DNA of 64,000 nucleotides from Plantibacter sp. Leaf314 (GTDB lineage Bacteria > Actinomycetota > Actinomycetes > Actinomycetales > Microbacteriaceae): NCBI RefSeq assembly GCF_001423185.1, contig NZ_LMOB01000002.1, forward strand, positions 377,573 to 441,572, given 5' to 3'. The notes under the pieces were generated by a model. It was not told the origin of the DNA, made no database searches, and worked only from the letters and a program-made list of their open reading frames with translations. A program made the translations under genes and the position numbers. Below are positions 1 through 9,504 of the stretch, in pieces; positions within the stretch are counted from its first letter, which is position 1, and every line of letters starts with the position of its first letter.

Positions 1-1
1 A

Positions 2-3000
2 CCGCACCCGTCCATGGCACAGCCGTTCCGTCTCATGGCACACAACGGCGAACTCAACACCGACCGGAAGAACCGACTGTCCGAGACGGCGCTCGCGGCG
101 TCGCGCGGGCGGAGGATCATCCGGGCCAGGGGGCAGTCGGACAGCTCACGGCTCGACCAGACGCTCCACAGCCGGGTCGTCGAGGACGGACTGGAACTCC
201 TCGAGGCGGTCGTGTCCGTCATGCCGCCGGCGTGGGAGAACGACCGCACGCTGAGCCGCGAGGTGCGGGCGATGCTCGAGTACTTCTCCCTCGTGGAGGA
301 GAAGAACGACGGCCCGGCGGCGCTCATCTTCAACGACGGGACGACCGTCGGCGCCCGCCTCGACCGCCTCGGACTGCGCCCCCTGCGCAGCGTCGAGACG
401 GAGGAGTACCTCTGCGTCACCTCGGAGGCCGGACAGCTCCCGTTCCCGGACGACGAGGTCGTCCACCGCGGACGCATCGAAGCCGGCGGGATGCTCGCCT
501 ACGACCACCGCACCGGCACGCGCCTCCGCACGGGCGAGGCGCTCGAGCTGCTCGCCGCACGCAAGGACTACCCGGCGATGCTCGCCGCGGCCGCCGTCGA
601 GCTCGACGCGCTCGAGGACCACGGCCAGACCAGCTCCGCAGCAGCGGTGGACGAGGCGTTCCCGTACCGCGGCGGCTTCGGCCAGGTGCAGCGCTACGTC
701 GCCTACTCGCTCAACCAGGAGAGCTTCAAGTTCATGACGGACCCGATGCTGGCGTCCGGCAAGGAGCGGATCTCCGCCATGGGGTACGGCAACGCCATCA
801 ACGCGCTGTCCGACCAGGAGGGCGGTCTGGCGAAGTACTTCTCGCAGCGGTTCGCCCAGGTGACCAACCCGCCGCTCGACAGCATCCGTGAGGCCGACGG
901 CATGACCCTCCGGGTGGCGCTCGGCGCGAAGCCCGGGAGCGGGACCGTCGGCACGAAGCAGCTCATCCTCCGCTCGCCCATCATCAGCGAGGACGAGCTT
1001 CGTCGCCTCGGGACGCAGCAGGAGTCCCCCGTCGGCTGGTTCGACATCCTCTACCGCCCCGAGGCCGACGCGCAGGCGAACGCCGACGCGCTCGAGGACG
1101 CCGTCGAGCGGGTGGCCACCGAGGTCGCCGCCTTCGCGGCGGTCAACGGCGGCATCGCCATCCTCAGCGACCGCGGCGTCGACACCGAGGCGGCCGCCCT
1201 TCCGCTGATCCTCGTCGTCGCGGCCGTCAACCAACGCTTGATCGACGACGGGCTCCGGCTCCGGGTCTCCGTCGTCGTGGACAGCGGCCAGCTGCCGTCC
1301 TCGCACCACGTCGCGTCGGCACTCGGCTTCGGCGCGTCCGCGGTGCACCCGCTCGCGGTCCGGCTGCGAGCTGAGCAGAAGCACCCCGACGAGGCCGACG
1401 CCGCGTTCCACCGCTTCGCCGCCGCGGCCGAGAAGTCGCTGTTGAAGACGATGGGCCGAGTGGGCCTGTGCACCGTCGAGAGCTACATCGGCGGAGAGTT
1501 CTTCGAGCCGAACTACCTCGACACGAGCGACCCGGTGCTCGCCCGCGCCTTCCCGCACCTGCGCGCCCCGGTCGGTGGTGTCGGCTTCGCCGGCATCGCC
1601 CGGACGGCGAGCGCCTGGCACCGGCGCGCCCTGACCACCACGGCCGAGGCCGACGTGCCGCTCCTCGGTCTGTTCAAGGAGCGCGCGGAAGGGGCCGGTC
1701 ACTCCTACGGGACGACCGCCGTCCGCGGCTTCGTCGACCTCACCGAGGAGGCGGTGCAGCTCCCCCGCGTCGACACCGCGGCTGTCGACCGGGAGGGCGG
1801 CACGCTCGGGGACGACCCGCTGCGCCTCCACACCATCGGCGACCTCGAGGACGCCTTCGGGATCGACGACGACGCCTACCAGCACACCTCCTTCGACGCG
1901 CTCGACGACGACGAGATCGACGCGTTCACCATCACCCCCGGGTACCGCTCCTTCGTCCAGTCGATGACGACCGAGCGGCGCCGACGCCCGGCCGCACTCC
2001 GCGACGTGCTCGTCCTCCCGGAGGACATCACCCGCCTCACCACCCCGGAGGAGTTCGCTCGCGAGCTCGACCGGCTCGGCCCGGTGGGCAACTCCTCGAT
2101 CGTCGTGCGCGGTCTGCGGGCGACGCGGACCGACCAGGGACGGCACCGCCTGCAGCTCACCGGCCCGCTGGCGGGCGACCTCGCCCGCGTCTCGGCGCTC
2201 GGCGAGTACTACGTCCGCCGGTTCGGCTCCGAAGTCACGGGCCACTGGATCTCGGGCGGCGACCTCATCGTCGAAGCGGTCGGCTCGGCCGACGATTACT
2301 TCTCCATGCTCGTCGAGGGCGAGGAGAGCATCTCCACGGACCTCGTGCAGCCCGCCAGCGAGATCACCCGCGCGCTCGCCTCCGGGGCGATGAGTCACGG
2401 TGCCCTCGTGGCGACCGCCCACGAAGCCGTCGCGCACGGCACCAACATGGTCGGCGGGATGTCGAACAGCGGCGAGGGCGGCGAGCACCTCTCGCGCTAC
2501 GGGACGATCCGCGGCTCACGCATCAAGCAGTTCGCCTCCGGCCGGTTCGGGGTCTGGGCCGGCTACCTCGCCGACCCGATGCTGCAGGAGTTGGAGATCA
2601 AGATCGGACAGGGCGCGAAGCCCGGCGAGGGCGGTCAGCTCCCGGCGCCCAAGGTGACGGTGGACATCGCCGCCGCCCGCGGTGGCACCCCCGGCATCGA
2701 GCTCGTCTCCCCGCCGCCGCACCACGACACCTACTCGATCGAGGACCTCGCGCAGCTCATCCACGACTGCAAGGCGGCTCGGGTCCGCGTCGTCGTCAAG
2801 CTCGTCTCCTCCGAGGGCATCGGCACGATCGCCGTCGGCGTCGCCAAGGCCGGTGCGGACGTCATCAACGTCGCCGGCAACACCGGCGGCACGGGTGCGG
2901 CAGCGGTCACGAGCCTGAAGTACGCCGGCCGCAGCGCCGAGATCGGCATTGCGGAGGTGCACCAGGCCCTCAGCGCGAACGGCCTGCGCTCCAAGGTCAC

Positions 3001-4852
3001 GCTGCGGTGCTCCGGGGCGCACCAGACCGGTCGCGACGTCGTCATCTCGGCGCTCCTCGGCGGCGACAGCTTCGAGTTCGGGACCACCGCGCTCATGATG
3101 CTGAAGTGCGTCATGGCGAAGAACTGCAACGTGAAGTGCCCGGCCGGTCTCACGACGAACCCGGAGACCTTCGACGGCGACCCCCGCGCGCTCGCGCAGT
3201 ACCTCCTGAACATCGCGCACGACGTCCGTGAGCGGCTCGCGATCCTCGGGCTCCGCTCGCTGCGCGAGGCCCGCGGCCGCACCGACCTCCTCCACCTCGT
3301 CGACCACCCGGCCGCCGTCGCCGACCTCGACCTGCGCGCCATGCTCGCGGTCGTCCCCGAGGTCGTCGTCACCGACCCGGTGTACCTCGAGAAGGACTTC
3401 ACCCTCGACGACGCGCTCATCGAGCGGGTGCGGGCCGGGCTCTTCGACGAGGGTCGGACCACGATCGACCTCGGCGCGACCGACGGCGACGGCGGGATCC
3501 GGCTCGGCAACCGCTGGCGCTCCGTCGGCGGGCAGCTCGCGATCGACCTCGAACGTCTGCTGAACCACGAGCTCGACGACGCGCAGGCGGCGGCGACCCC
3601 CTCGGTCGTCACCGACGATCGCGGCCACCGGTCGCTTGGCGCCGACACCGTCACGATCCGGACCGAGCACTCGGCCGGGCAGTCCTACGCGGCGTTCTGC
3701 GTCGACGGCCTGCACTGGCGGCACACCGGCACCTGCAACGACGGCGTCGGCAAGAGCGCCTCGGGCGGCACCATCGCGATCCTCTCCCCCGGCGGCGGCA
3801 GCACGGAGCCCGGCGGCAACGTCCTCATCGGCAACTTCGCGCTCTTCGGGGCCACCGGTGGGCGCACCTTCGTCCAGGGCGAGGCCGGCGACCGGTTCGC
3901 CGTCCGCAACTCCGGGGCGACCGCGGTCGTCGAGGGCGTCGGCGACTACGCCTGCGAGTACATGACCAACGGCGCCGTGCTGAACCTCGGCGGTTTCGGC
4001 AGCGGCTTCGGCAACGGCATGAGTGGCGGTTTCGTCTACCAGTACGACCCGCGCGGCGAACTGCCCAGCAAGGTCAGTGCCGACTCGCTCCTCCTCGGAT
4101 CGATCACCGAGGGCGAGCAGGCGGCCTTCCACGAGGCGGCCGTGCTCCTCCTGCTCGACTGGCACGTCGAGGCGACCGGCTCACCGCTGGCGTCCCGGCT
4201 GCTCGCCGACTGGGCGACGGCCAGGCACCACTTCGTGTTCGGCATGCCCCGCGCGCTGCTCCTGTACCAGGACAGCGACGCCATCCTGGCGGCGAAGAGC
4301 CGGAAGGAGCTCCTCGACGAGCTCGGTGCCGCGCTCGCGGCGCAACAGCTCCGCACCTTCAAGCTCGACTACCGCGACCGCCGACCGGTCCGCGGCGGTC
4401 GCGCACCGGGTCTGGGCGAGCCCGCGGCGGACCCGCAGGACGTGTACGCGCTCCTCACCAGTTACACCGTGCTCAAGCTCGCCCAGGAGGTCGCTCTGAC
4501 CAGGACCCCCGGCGTCGACGACCCCGCGCACCCGACGGTGCAGGCGGCCGTCCGCACGCTCATCCTGACCGAGGACTTCTTCGTCATGCAGCGGGTGCAA
4601 CGGGCGGCCCGCGAGCTGCTCGAACGCTACGACGACACGGCCCTGGCCGCGATGATCGCCGCCAAACGACTGCACGACTACACGGAGGCGCTGCGCCTGC
4701 GGAACGTCCGGTCGATCGACCACCCGGGGACCACCGGGTGGATCATGCACCAGCACGCGAAGAACCGGGCCCGATCCGGTGCGACCGGTGGCACCGAAGC
4801 ACTCCTTGCATCGGCCGCCCTGGCCGAGCTGACACTGGCGGGCCGCCGATGA
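2..4852 (+). CDS. GltB-like glutamate synthase large subunit, 5' end outside the window
   Basis: The frame is already open at base 2, so the N-terminus with its catalytic Cys1 lies upstream. The first visible residues (AQPFRLMAHNGELNT) match the class II glutamine amidotransferase part of GltB. A central domain follows, then an FMN-binding synthase domain (bases about 2340-3250, with GNTGGTGAAAV and QTGRDVVISALLGG), three cysteines near 3107-3139, and a glycine-rich GXGXG domain (about 3640-4070). GltB normally makes two glutamates from glutamine and 2-oxoglutarate. The visible part alone is about 1,616 residues, against roughly 1,500 for a complete ordinary GltB, because of a long C-terminal extension after the GXGXG domain. 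Several GltB motifs are altered: GHDGGTG reads GNTGGTG, and the cysteine spacing is CX5CX3C. No gltD follows; the next gene is a coupled diflavin reductase. The family is secure, but whether it is a true glutamate synthase is not. Confidence 0.85.
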   Translation, partial: PHPSMAQPFRLMAHNGELNTDRKNRLSETALAASRGRRIIRARGQSDSSRLDQTLHSRVVEDGLELLEAVVSVMPPAWENDRTLSREVRAMLEYFSLVEEKNDGPAALIFNDGTTVGARLDRLGLRPLRSVETEEYLCVTSEAGQLPFPDDEVVHRGRIEAGGMLAYDHRTGTRLRTGEALELLAARKDYPAMLAAAAVELDALEDHGQTSSAAAVDEAFPYRGGFGQVQRYVAYSLNQESFKFMTDPMLASGKERISAMGYGNAINALSDQEGGLAKYFSQRFAQVTNPPLDSIREADGMTLRVALGAKPGSGTVGTKQLILRSPIISEDELRRLGTQQESPVGWFDILYRPEADAQANADALEDAVERVATEVAAFAAVNGGIAILSDRGVDTEAAALPLILVVAAVNQRLIDDGLRLRVSVVVDSGQLPSSHHVASALGFGASAVHPLAVRLRAEQKHPDEADAAFHRFAAAAEKSLLKTMGRVGLCTVESYIGGEFFEPNYLDTSDPVLARAFPHLRAPVGGVGFAGIARTASAWHRRALTTTAEADVPLLGLFKERAEGAGHSYGTTAVRGFVDLTEEAVQLPRVDTAAVDREGGTLGDDPLRLHTIGDLEDAFGIDDDAYQHTSFDALDDDEIDAFTITPGYRSFVQSMTTERRRRPAALRDVLVLPEDITRLTTPEEFARELDRLGPVGNSSIVVRGLRATRTDQGRHRLQLTGPLAGDLARVSALGEYYVRRFGSEVTGHWISGGDLIVEAVGSADDYFSMLVEGEESISTDLVQPASEITRALASGAMSHGALVATAHEAVAHGTNMVGGMSNSGEGGEHLSRYGTIRGSRIKQFASGRFGVWAGYLADPMLQELEIKIGQGAKPGEGGQLPAPKVTVDIAAARGGTPGIELVSPPPHHDTYSIEDLAQLIHDCKAARVRVVVKLVSSEGIGTIAVGVAKAGADVINVAGNTGGTGAAAVTSLKYAGRSAEIGIAEVHQALSANGLRSKVTLRCSGAHQTGRDVVISALLGGDSFEFGTTALMMLKCVMAKNCNVKCPAGLTTNPETFDGDPRALAQYLLNIAHDVRERLAILGLRSLREARGRTDLLHLVDHPAAVADLDLRAMLAVVPEVVVTDPVYLEKDFTLDDALIERVRAGLFDEGRTTIDLGATDGDGGIRLGNRWRSVGGQLAIDLERLLNHELDDAQAAATPSVVTDDRGHRSLGADTVTIRTEHSAGQSYAAFCVDGLHWRHTGTCNDGVGKSASGGTIAILSPGGGSTEPGGNVLIGNFALFGATGGRTFVQGEAGDRFAVRNSGATAVVEGVGDYACEYMTNGAVLNLGGFGSGFGNGMSGGFVYQYDPRGELPSKVSADSLLLGSITEGEQAAFHEAAVLLLLDWHVEATGSPLASRLLADWATARHHFVFGMPRALLLYQDSDAILAAKSRKELLDELGAALAAQQLRTFKLDYRDRRPVRGGRAPGLGEPAADPQDVYALLTSYTVLKLAQEVALTRTPGVDDPAHPTVQAAVRTLILTEDFFVMQRVQRAARELLERYDDTALAAMIAAKRLHDYTEALRLRNVRSIDHPGTTGWIMHQHAKNRARSGATGGTEALLASAALAELTLAGRR

Positions 4853-6711
4853 GCGCGCCCGGTCTGGAAGGGATCATGAGCGAGACACGGACCCCGTCCG
4901 CCGTCGGGCCCCGCCCGGTGCTCTTCGAGGCGCTCGCGGCGCTCGGGAGCAGCACCGACGACCCGTTCATCCCCGAGGACGCACCGTTCAGCCCGGAGCA
5001 GCGGGTGTGGCTCGCCGGGTTCCTGGCCGGCGTCCGTGCGAGCACCGTCGACGGTGCCGAAGCGGCCGCACGCACCCCGCAGCTGGCCCTGCACGTCCTC
5101 GTCGGCACCCAGACGGGCACCGCGGAGGCGATCGCGGAGGACCTCGGTCGCGCGGCGTCCGGGTACGGGGTGGCGACGACGACCACCGGTCTCGACGACG
5201 TCGAGGTCGACCGGCTCCCGTCGATGGGTCACCTCGTCGTCATCACCTCGACGTACGGCGAGGGCGAGATGCCGGACAACGCCGAACTGTTCTGGGAGGC
5301 GCTCCAGGCGAGCACCGCTCCCCGACTCGACGGCCTGAAGTTCTCGGTCCTCGCCCTCGGCGACTCCGGGTACGACGGCTTCTGTCAGGCCGGGAAGCTC
5401 ATCGACACGCGCCTCGAGCAGCTCGGTGCGGAGCGTGTCCTCGCCCGCGTGGACTGCGACGTCGACTACGAGGAGCCCGCCGCGGCGTGGACGACCCAGG
5501 CCCTGTCGCTCTTCGGCGCCCTCGCGCCGGCGACCGCCGACGGCGCGGCGACCCCGGCCGTCCCGGCCGCCGCCCCCGCGAAGAAACCGGGCCGCACCCG
5601 GTCGCCCTGGACCCGGAAGACGCCTTTCGGGGCGACGCTCGCGGTCAACCGGGTCCTCTCCGGCGCGGCCTCCTCGAAGGAGATCCGACACTACGAGTTC
5701 GACCTCGCCGACAGTGGTATCGAATACGCCGCCGGTGACGCCCTCGGCGTCATGCCGAGCAACGACCCGGCCCTCGTCGACGCGATCATCGCCGAACTCG
5801 ATGCGGATCCCGACGACGCCGTGGACGGCTCGACGCTCGCGGAACGACTCACCAACGGATTCGAGATCCGCACCCCGTCGAAGGACCTCGTCGCGGAGCT
5901 CGCCGAGCGCTCGCCGGGCTCCGAGCTCGCCGGGATCCTGGCGCTCGCCCAGGCCGAGACGCTCGACTCGTGGTTGCGCGACCGGGACATCCTCGACCTC
6001 CTGCGGTCGACCTCCGTCCGGTTCGACGCCGCCACCCTCGTCGACGTCCTGCGCCCGCTGCAGCACCGTGCGTACTCGATCTCGTCCAGCCCGCTCGCGG
6101 CCGACGGACGGGTGCACCTCACGGTCGCGAGCGTCCGCTACGCGGTGGGCGACCGCATGCACGGCGGTGTGGCCTCGACGCACCTCGCCGACCGCGTCGC
6201 CGAGGGCGGGACGAGTGGCATCTTCGTCTCGGCGAACGCGGCGTTCCGCGTCCCGTCCGACGACGACGCCCCGCTCATCATGGTCGGTCCCGGCACGGGC
6301 ATCGCCCCGTTCCGGTCCTTCTTGCAGGAGCGTCGTGAACGCGGCGCGACCGGTCGGAACTGGTTGTTCTTCGGCGACCAGCACCGGGCGCACGACTTCA
6401 TCTACGAGGACGAGCTCGGTGAGCTGCTGACCGGAGGGGTCCTCGACCGCCTCGACCTCGCCTTCTCCCGCGATCAGCGCGAGAAGGTGTACGTCCAGAC
6501 GCGCATGCGTGAGAACGGCAAGGAGCTGTACGCCTGGCTCGAGGAGGGCGGCCACTTCGCGGTCTGCGGAGACGCCTCACGGATGGCGAAGGACGTCGAC
6601 CAGGCGCTGCACGACCTCATCGCCGAGCACGGCGGCCGGTCCATGGAGGCCGCCGCGGAGTACGTGCACACGCTGAAGCGCGAGAAGCGGTACATCCGCG
6701 ACGTCTACTAG
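4849..6711 (+). CDS. NADPH-dependent diflavin reductase, sulfite reductase flavoprotein (CysJ) type
   Basis: This 620-residue protein has the order expected of a CysJ-like electron carrier. A flavodoxin FMN domain (about 78-225) carries the phosphate loop GTQTGTAEAIA. A linker and a FAD domain follow, with RAYSISSSPL near residue 406, then an NADP domain with GPGTGIAPFRSFLQER near 480. The C-terminus KREKRYIRDVY is typical of the family. It should pass electrons from NADPH through FAD to FMN and on to a partner. The start chosen at 4849 overlaps the upstream stop as ATGA; a second in-frame ATG at 4876 is preceded by GGAAGGG and is an alternative. No sulfite reductase hemoprotein gene is nearby. 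The coupling suggests the GltB-like protein is the electron acceptor (inference). Confidence 0.85.
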   Translation: MSAPGLEGIMSETRTPSAVGPRPVLFEALAALGSSTDDPFIPEDAPFSPEQRVWLAGFLAGVRASTVDGAEAAARTPQLALHVLVGTQTGTAEAIAEDLGRAASGYGVATTTTGLDDVEVDRLPSMGHLVVITSTYGEGEMPDNAELFWEALQASTAPRLDGLKFSVLALGDSGYDGFCQAGKLIDTRLEQLGAERVLARVDCDVDYEEPAAAWTTQALSLFGALAPATADGAATPAVPAAAPAKKPGRTRSPWTRKTPFGATLAVNRVLSGAASSKEIRHYEFDLADSGIEYAAGDALGVMPSNDPALVDAIIAELDADPDDAVDGSTLAERLTNGFEIRTPSKDLVAELAERSPGSELAGILALAQAETLDSWLRDRDILDLLRSTSVRFDAATLVDVLRPLQHRAYSISSSPLAADGRVHLTVASVRYAVGDRMHGGVASTHLADRVAEGGTSGIFVSANAAFRVPSDDDAPLIMVGPGTGIAPFRSFLQERRERGATGRNWLFFGDQHRAHDFIYEDELGELLTGGVLDRLDLAFSRDQREKVYVQTRMRENGKELYAWLEEGGHFAVCGDASRMAKDVDQALHDLIAEHGGRSMEAAAEYVHTLKREKRYIRDVY

Positions 6712-6751
6712 GAGCCGCGCTCCGGTCCCTGGGCTCGTCAGAGGGCGCCGA

Positions 6752-7897
6752 TCAGGCGTTCTCGGCGCCGAGCAGGGCGGCCGCGGCGCGTGCCTCGTAC
6801 ACGACGTCGTCGAGTTCGTCGCCTGCGACGTTCACGTGGCCGACCTTCCGGCCGGGCCGCGGATCCTTGCCGTAGGTGTGGACCTTCGCGACCGGGTGCG
6901 CGCCGAGGACCTGCGGGTACCGGTCGTCGAGGGTGCCCTCGGTCGGTCCGCCGAGCACGTTCACCATGACGGTCCAGTCGCGGTGGCACCCCGTCGATCC
7001 GAGCGGCAGGTCGAGGACGGCGCGGAGGTGCTGCTCGAACTGGCTCGTGACGCTGCCGTCCTGCGTCCAGTGCCCGCTGTTGTGCGGACGCATGGCGAGC
7101 TCGTTGATGAGCAGGCGGTCGTCGTCGGTCTCGAACAACTCGACGGCGAGGACGCCGGTGACCCCGAGCGCGGTCGCCACGGTGACGGCGATCTCCTCGG
7201 CGGTGTCCGCGAGGCGTCCGGCGGATCCCGGCGCCGGAGCGATGACCTCGCTGCACACGCCGCCGAGCTGCACCGTCTCGACCACGCGCCACGGCACCAC
7301 CTCGCCCGAGGGCCGGCGGGCGACGAGCTGGGCGAGTTCGCGTCGGAAGGACACCAGCTCCTCGACGAGGAGCGCGCCGCCGTTGGCGTCCTCCGACAGC
7401 GCCGTGAACCAGTCGTCGACCTCGTTCGGGCCGTGGACGACCCGAACACCCTTGCCGTCGTAGCCGCCGCGCGGGGTCTTCACGACGCCCTTGCCGCCGT
7501 GCTCGGCGAGGAAGGCGGCGAGTTCCTCCTGGTCGTGGACCCGCGCCCAGTCCGGGACCGGGAGCCCGAGCTCGGTGAGCCGCTCGCGCATGAGCAGCTT
7601 GTCCTGGGCGACGGCGAGCGCGTCCGGCCCGGGGTGCACCTGGACCCCGGCGTCGACGAGGGCGCGGAGGACGTGCTGCGGGACGTGCTCGTGGTCGAAG
7701 GTGATCACATCGACCGTCTCGGCGAAGGCGAGGACGGTGTCGGCGTCGCGGTAGTCGCCCACCTGCACCGTCGCCAACCGGGCGGACATGCCCTCCTGCT
7801 CGGCGAGCACGCGGATGTCGAGTCCGAGGTTGATCGCCGCAGGCACCATCATCCTGGCCAGCTGACCGCCACCGATCACTCCGACGCGAATGCTCAT
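6752..7897 (-). CDS. purK: 5-(carboxyamino)imidazole ribonucleotide synthase PurK
   Basis: PurK uses ATP and bicarbonate to make N5-CAIR from AIR in purine biosynthesis. The 381-residue protein begins with the family dinucleotide-like motif RVGVIGGGQLARMM. It has the ATP-grasp features VKTPRGGYDGKGV and LLINELAMRPHNSGHWT. Its length is normal. The ATG at 7897 is preceded on the minus strand by GGAG at a workable distance. In related actinobacteria purE follows purK; here the 3' side of purK meets the convergent diflavin reductase gene after 40 bases and no purE is seen. The 40-base gap shows no strong terminator. Confidence 0.95.
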   Translation of the reverse strand: MSIRVGVIGGGQLARMMVPAAINLGLDIRVLAEQEGMSARLATVQVGDYRDADTVLAFAETVDVITFDHEHVPQHVLRALVDAGVQVHPGPDALAVAQDKLLMRERLTELGLPVPDWARVHDQEELAAFLAEHGGKGVVKTPRGGYDGKGVRVVHGPNEVDDWFTALSEDANGGALLVEELVSFRRELAQLVARRPSGEVVPWRVVETVQLGGVCSEVIAPAPGSAGRLADTAEEIAVTVATALGVTGVLAVELFETDDDRLLINELAMRPHNSGHWTQDGSVTSQFEQHLRAVLDLPLGSTGCHRDWTVMVNVLGGPTEGTLDDRYPQVLGAHPVAKVHTYGKDPRPGRKVGHVNVAGDELDDVVYEARAAAALLGAENA

Positions 7898-7995
7898 GGG
7901 TTCACTCCAGCTCTCCGGCGACCGGCCGGTGGGTCTCGTAACGGCAGGCGGGACGGGCGGATCCGGAGACGGATCGGTTGAGCCCCGACTCCAAC

Positions 7996-8001
7996 ATCGT
8001 A
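7996..8001 (-). promoter_or_regulatory. possible -10 element for purK
   Basis: TACGAT on the minus strand, about 100 bases upstream of the purK start. No clear -35 is seen. The gap 7898-8025 otherwise shows nothing definite. Confidence 0.3.
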
Positions 8002-8025
8002 CCGGCCGGGTCGGACCCGGTCAGG

Positions 8026-8592
8026 TCAGCGGCGGACGGGCGGCTGGGTCGGCGATTGTCCGGACGACTGGGCGGCCGGATAGGGGGCGGCGATGCTCTG
8101 GTTCTCCGCGACGAGCTCGTGGAGGGCGTTCTGGACGAGGACGGCACCCGGAACGTCCCGCAGGACGACCGGCAGCTCACCACCGGAGGTGACGCGCACG
8201 TTGCCGCTGCCGAACGCGCTCTGCACCCAGCTCTTGTGCACCGTGATCCCGTACCCACGTGCGTGGTAGAGCTCCTGGCGGGACCGGACGAAGAACCCCC
8301 GGCGGACGATGAGTCGCCGGGTGGTGATGACGTAGCGGACGGACAGCCAGGCGACGAACGGCAGCACGCAGGCGAACAGCACGATCACCCCGCCGCCGAT
8401 GAGCACGGCCCAGTTCTGCCACTCGAGGTCGAACGAACCGAAGACGTACGCTCCGACACCGCTCACCGCGATGAGGAGGAGGGCGGGGAGCAGGAGCCGC
8501 CGGGCATGCGGACGCAGGCGTGCGACCACACGTTCGGTCGCCGCCGCGGGAGGGGCCGGCCGGCCCGGCCCCGTCATACCGGGATCAGCCAT
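8026..8592 (-). CDS. membrane protein with bacterial PH (bPH2-type) domain
   Basis: A 188-residue protein with two predicted transmembrane helices (about residues 22-43 and 55-78). A bacterial PH-like domain follows, beginning at VRYVITTRRLIVRRGFF and containing ELYHARGYGITV. The C-terminal tail is short and rich in Pro, Gln and Ser. It matches the conserved PH-domain protein found between purK and birA in other actinobacteria. The function is not established; membrane-associated scaffolding is a guess. An upstream in-frame start at 8685 was rejected because 8592 has a promoter-like AAGAAT exactly six bases upstream and the extra residues look non-conserved. It is divergent from the EI24 gene and 128 bases upstream of purK. 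Confidence 0.8.
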   Translation of the reverse strand: MADPGMTGPGRPAPPAAATERVVARLRPHARRLLLPALLLIAVSGVGAYVFGSFDLEWQNWAVLIGGGVIVLFACVLPFVAWLSVRYVITTRRLIVRRGFFVRSRQELYHARGYGITVHKSWVQSAFGSGNVRVTSGGELPVVLRDVPGAVLVQNALHELVAENQSIAAPYPAAQSSGQSPTQPPVRR

Positions 8593-8598
8593 GTTCCC

Positions 8599-8604
8599 AT
8601 TCTT
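8599..8604 (-). promoter_or_regulatory. -10-like element, leaderless start of PH-domain gene
   Basis: AAGAAT on the minus strand lies six bases before the ATG at 8592, the same spacing as the TANNNT elements elsewhere in the window. The hexamer is non-canonical, so support is modest. Confidence 0.4.
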
Positions 8605-8679
8605 AGCAGTCGTCGGAACCCGCCGCCTGCTCCCACCCCGCCCGTCGGCAATCCCGATCGGCGGGTGTCGGCCTCCGAC

Positions 8680-8685
8680 TAGCAT
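8680..8685 (+). promoter_or_regulatory. -10 element, leaderless start of EI24 gene
   Basis: TAGCAT followed by six bases and then the GTG at 8692. This places the transcription start at or next to the first codon. Confidence 0.55.
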
Positions 8686-8691
8686 GAAGGC

Positions 8692-9504
8692 GTGAAACCG
8701 GCCGACAGCACCGCACCCACGGGCCGGCCTCCCGGCGTCTTCGCATCGTTCTTCGAGGGGGTCGGCGTCCTCCTCGGCGGCTTCCGACTGTGGGGCACCT
8801 CGCCGAAACGGATGCTGCTCGGCATGGTCCCAGCGGCGATCGTGGGCGTCGTCTTCGTCGCGCTGCTCGTCGTCCTCGGCCTCAACGCGGCGGCGATCGT
8901 CGACTGGGCGACACCGTTCGCGGACACCTGGGACGAGCCGTACCGCTCGTCCGTCCGGGTCGCCGCCGCGGTCGCGTTGATCGCCGTCGCCGTCGTGGTC
9001 ATGCTGTACGCCTATGCCGCCGTGACCCTGCTCGTCGGCGACCCGTTCTACGAGCGGATCTGGGCGGACGTCGAACGCTCACTCGGCGACGCTCCAGCGG
9101 AGTCCGGCGAGTCGGCCTGGCGCGGGCTCCTGACCGGCATCGGGCGCTCCCTCGGCCTGTTGCTGCTCACCATCCCGACGGCGGCCGTCCTCTTCCTGCT
9201 GGGGTTCATCCCGATCATCGGTCAGACGGTGGTCCCGGTGGCGGGTGTCGTCGTGAGCGGCTGGTTCCTCACCCTGGAGCTGACCGGCTACGCCTTCGAC
9301 GCGAGAGGGTTGTCGGTGCGCGAGCGGCGGCGCGCGCTCGCCAAGCGACGGTCCCGCACCCTGGGGTTCGGGACCGCCGTCGCAGTGCTCTTCCTCGTCC
9401 CCGTCCTGTCCGTCCTGGTGATGCCGGCGGCCGTGTCGGGTGCAACGGTGCTCGCCCGTCGAGCGCTCGCCGAGGCGGACGGCCCGCTCAGCGCACGTGC
9501 GTGA
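8692..9504 (+). CDS. EI24 domain-containing integral membrane protein
   Basis: A 270-residue protein with several hydrophobic helices, including MLLGMVPAAIVGVVFVALLV near residue 43 and a pair around 160-195. It has the EI24/CysZ-like signature: FFEGVGVLLGG near the N-terminus and GDPFYERIWADVE after the second helix pair. The EI24 family includes sulfate permease CysZ, but most actinobacterial members are uncharacterised, so no substrate is assigned. It starts with GTG, predicted leaderless. It converges with birA and overlaps its 3' end by 17 bases. Confidence 0.8.
   Translation: MKPADSTAPTGRPPGVFASFFEGVGVLLGGFRLWGTSPKRMLLGMVPAAIVGVVFVALLVVLGLNAAAIVDWATPFADTWDEPYRSSVRVAAAVALIAVAVVVMLYAYAAVTLLVGDPFYERIWADVERSLGDAPAESGESAWRGLLTGIGRSLGLLLLTIPTAAVLFLLGFIPIIGQTVVPVAGVVVSGWFLTLELTGYAFDARGLSVRERRRALAKRRSRTLGFGTAVAVLFLVPVLSVLVMPAAVSGATVLARRALAEADGPLSARA

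Noticed and set aside
146..2488. A 780-codon open frame antisense to the GltB-like gene
   Set aside because: It is the mirror of a strongly coded GC-rich gene, has low-complexity Arg/Val/Gly/Asp composition and no recognisable domain. The plus-strand protein has clear family motifs.
4849..6711. Assimilatory sulfite reductase operon (cysJI)
   Set aside because: The flavoprotein resembles CysJ, but no siroheme protein, PAPS reductase or other cys gene is present; the coupled gene is GltB-like.
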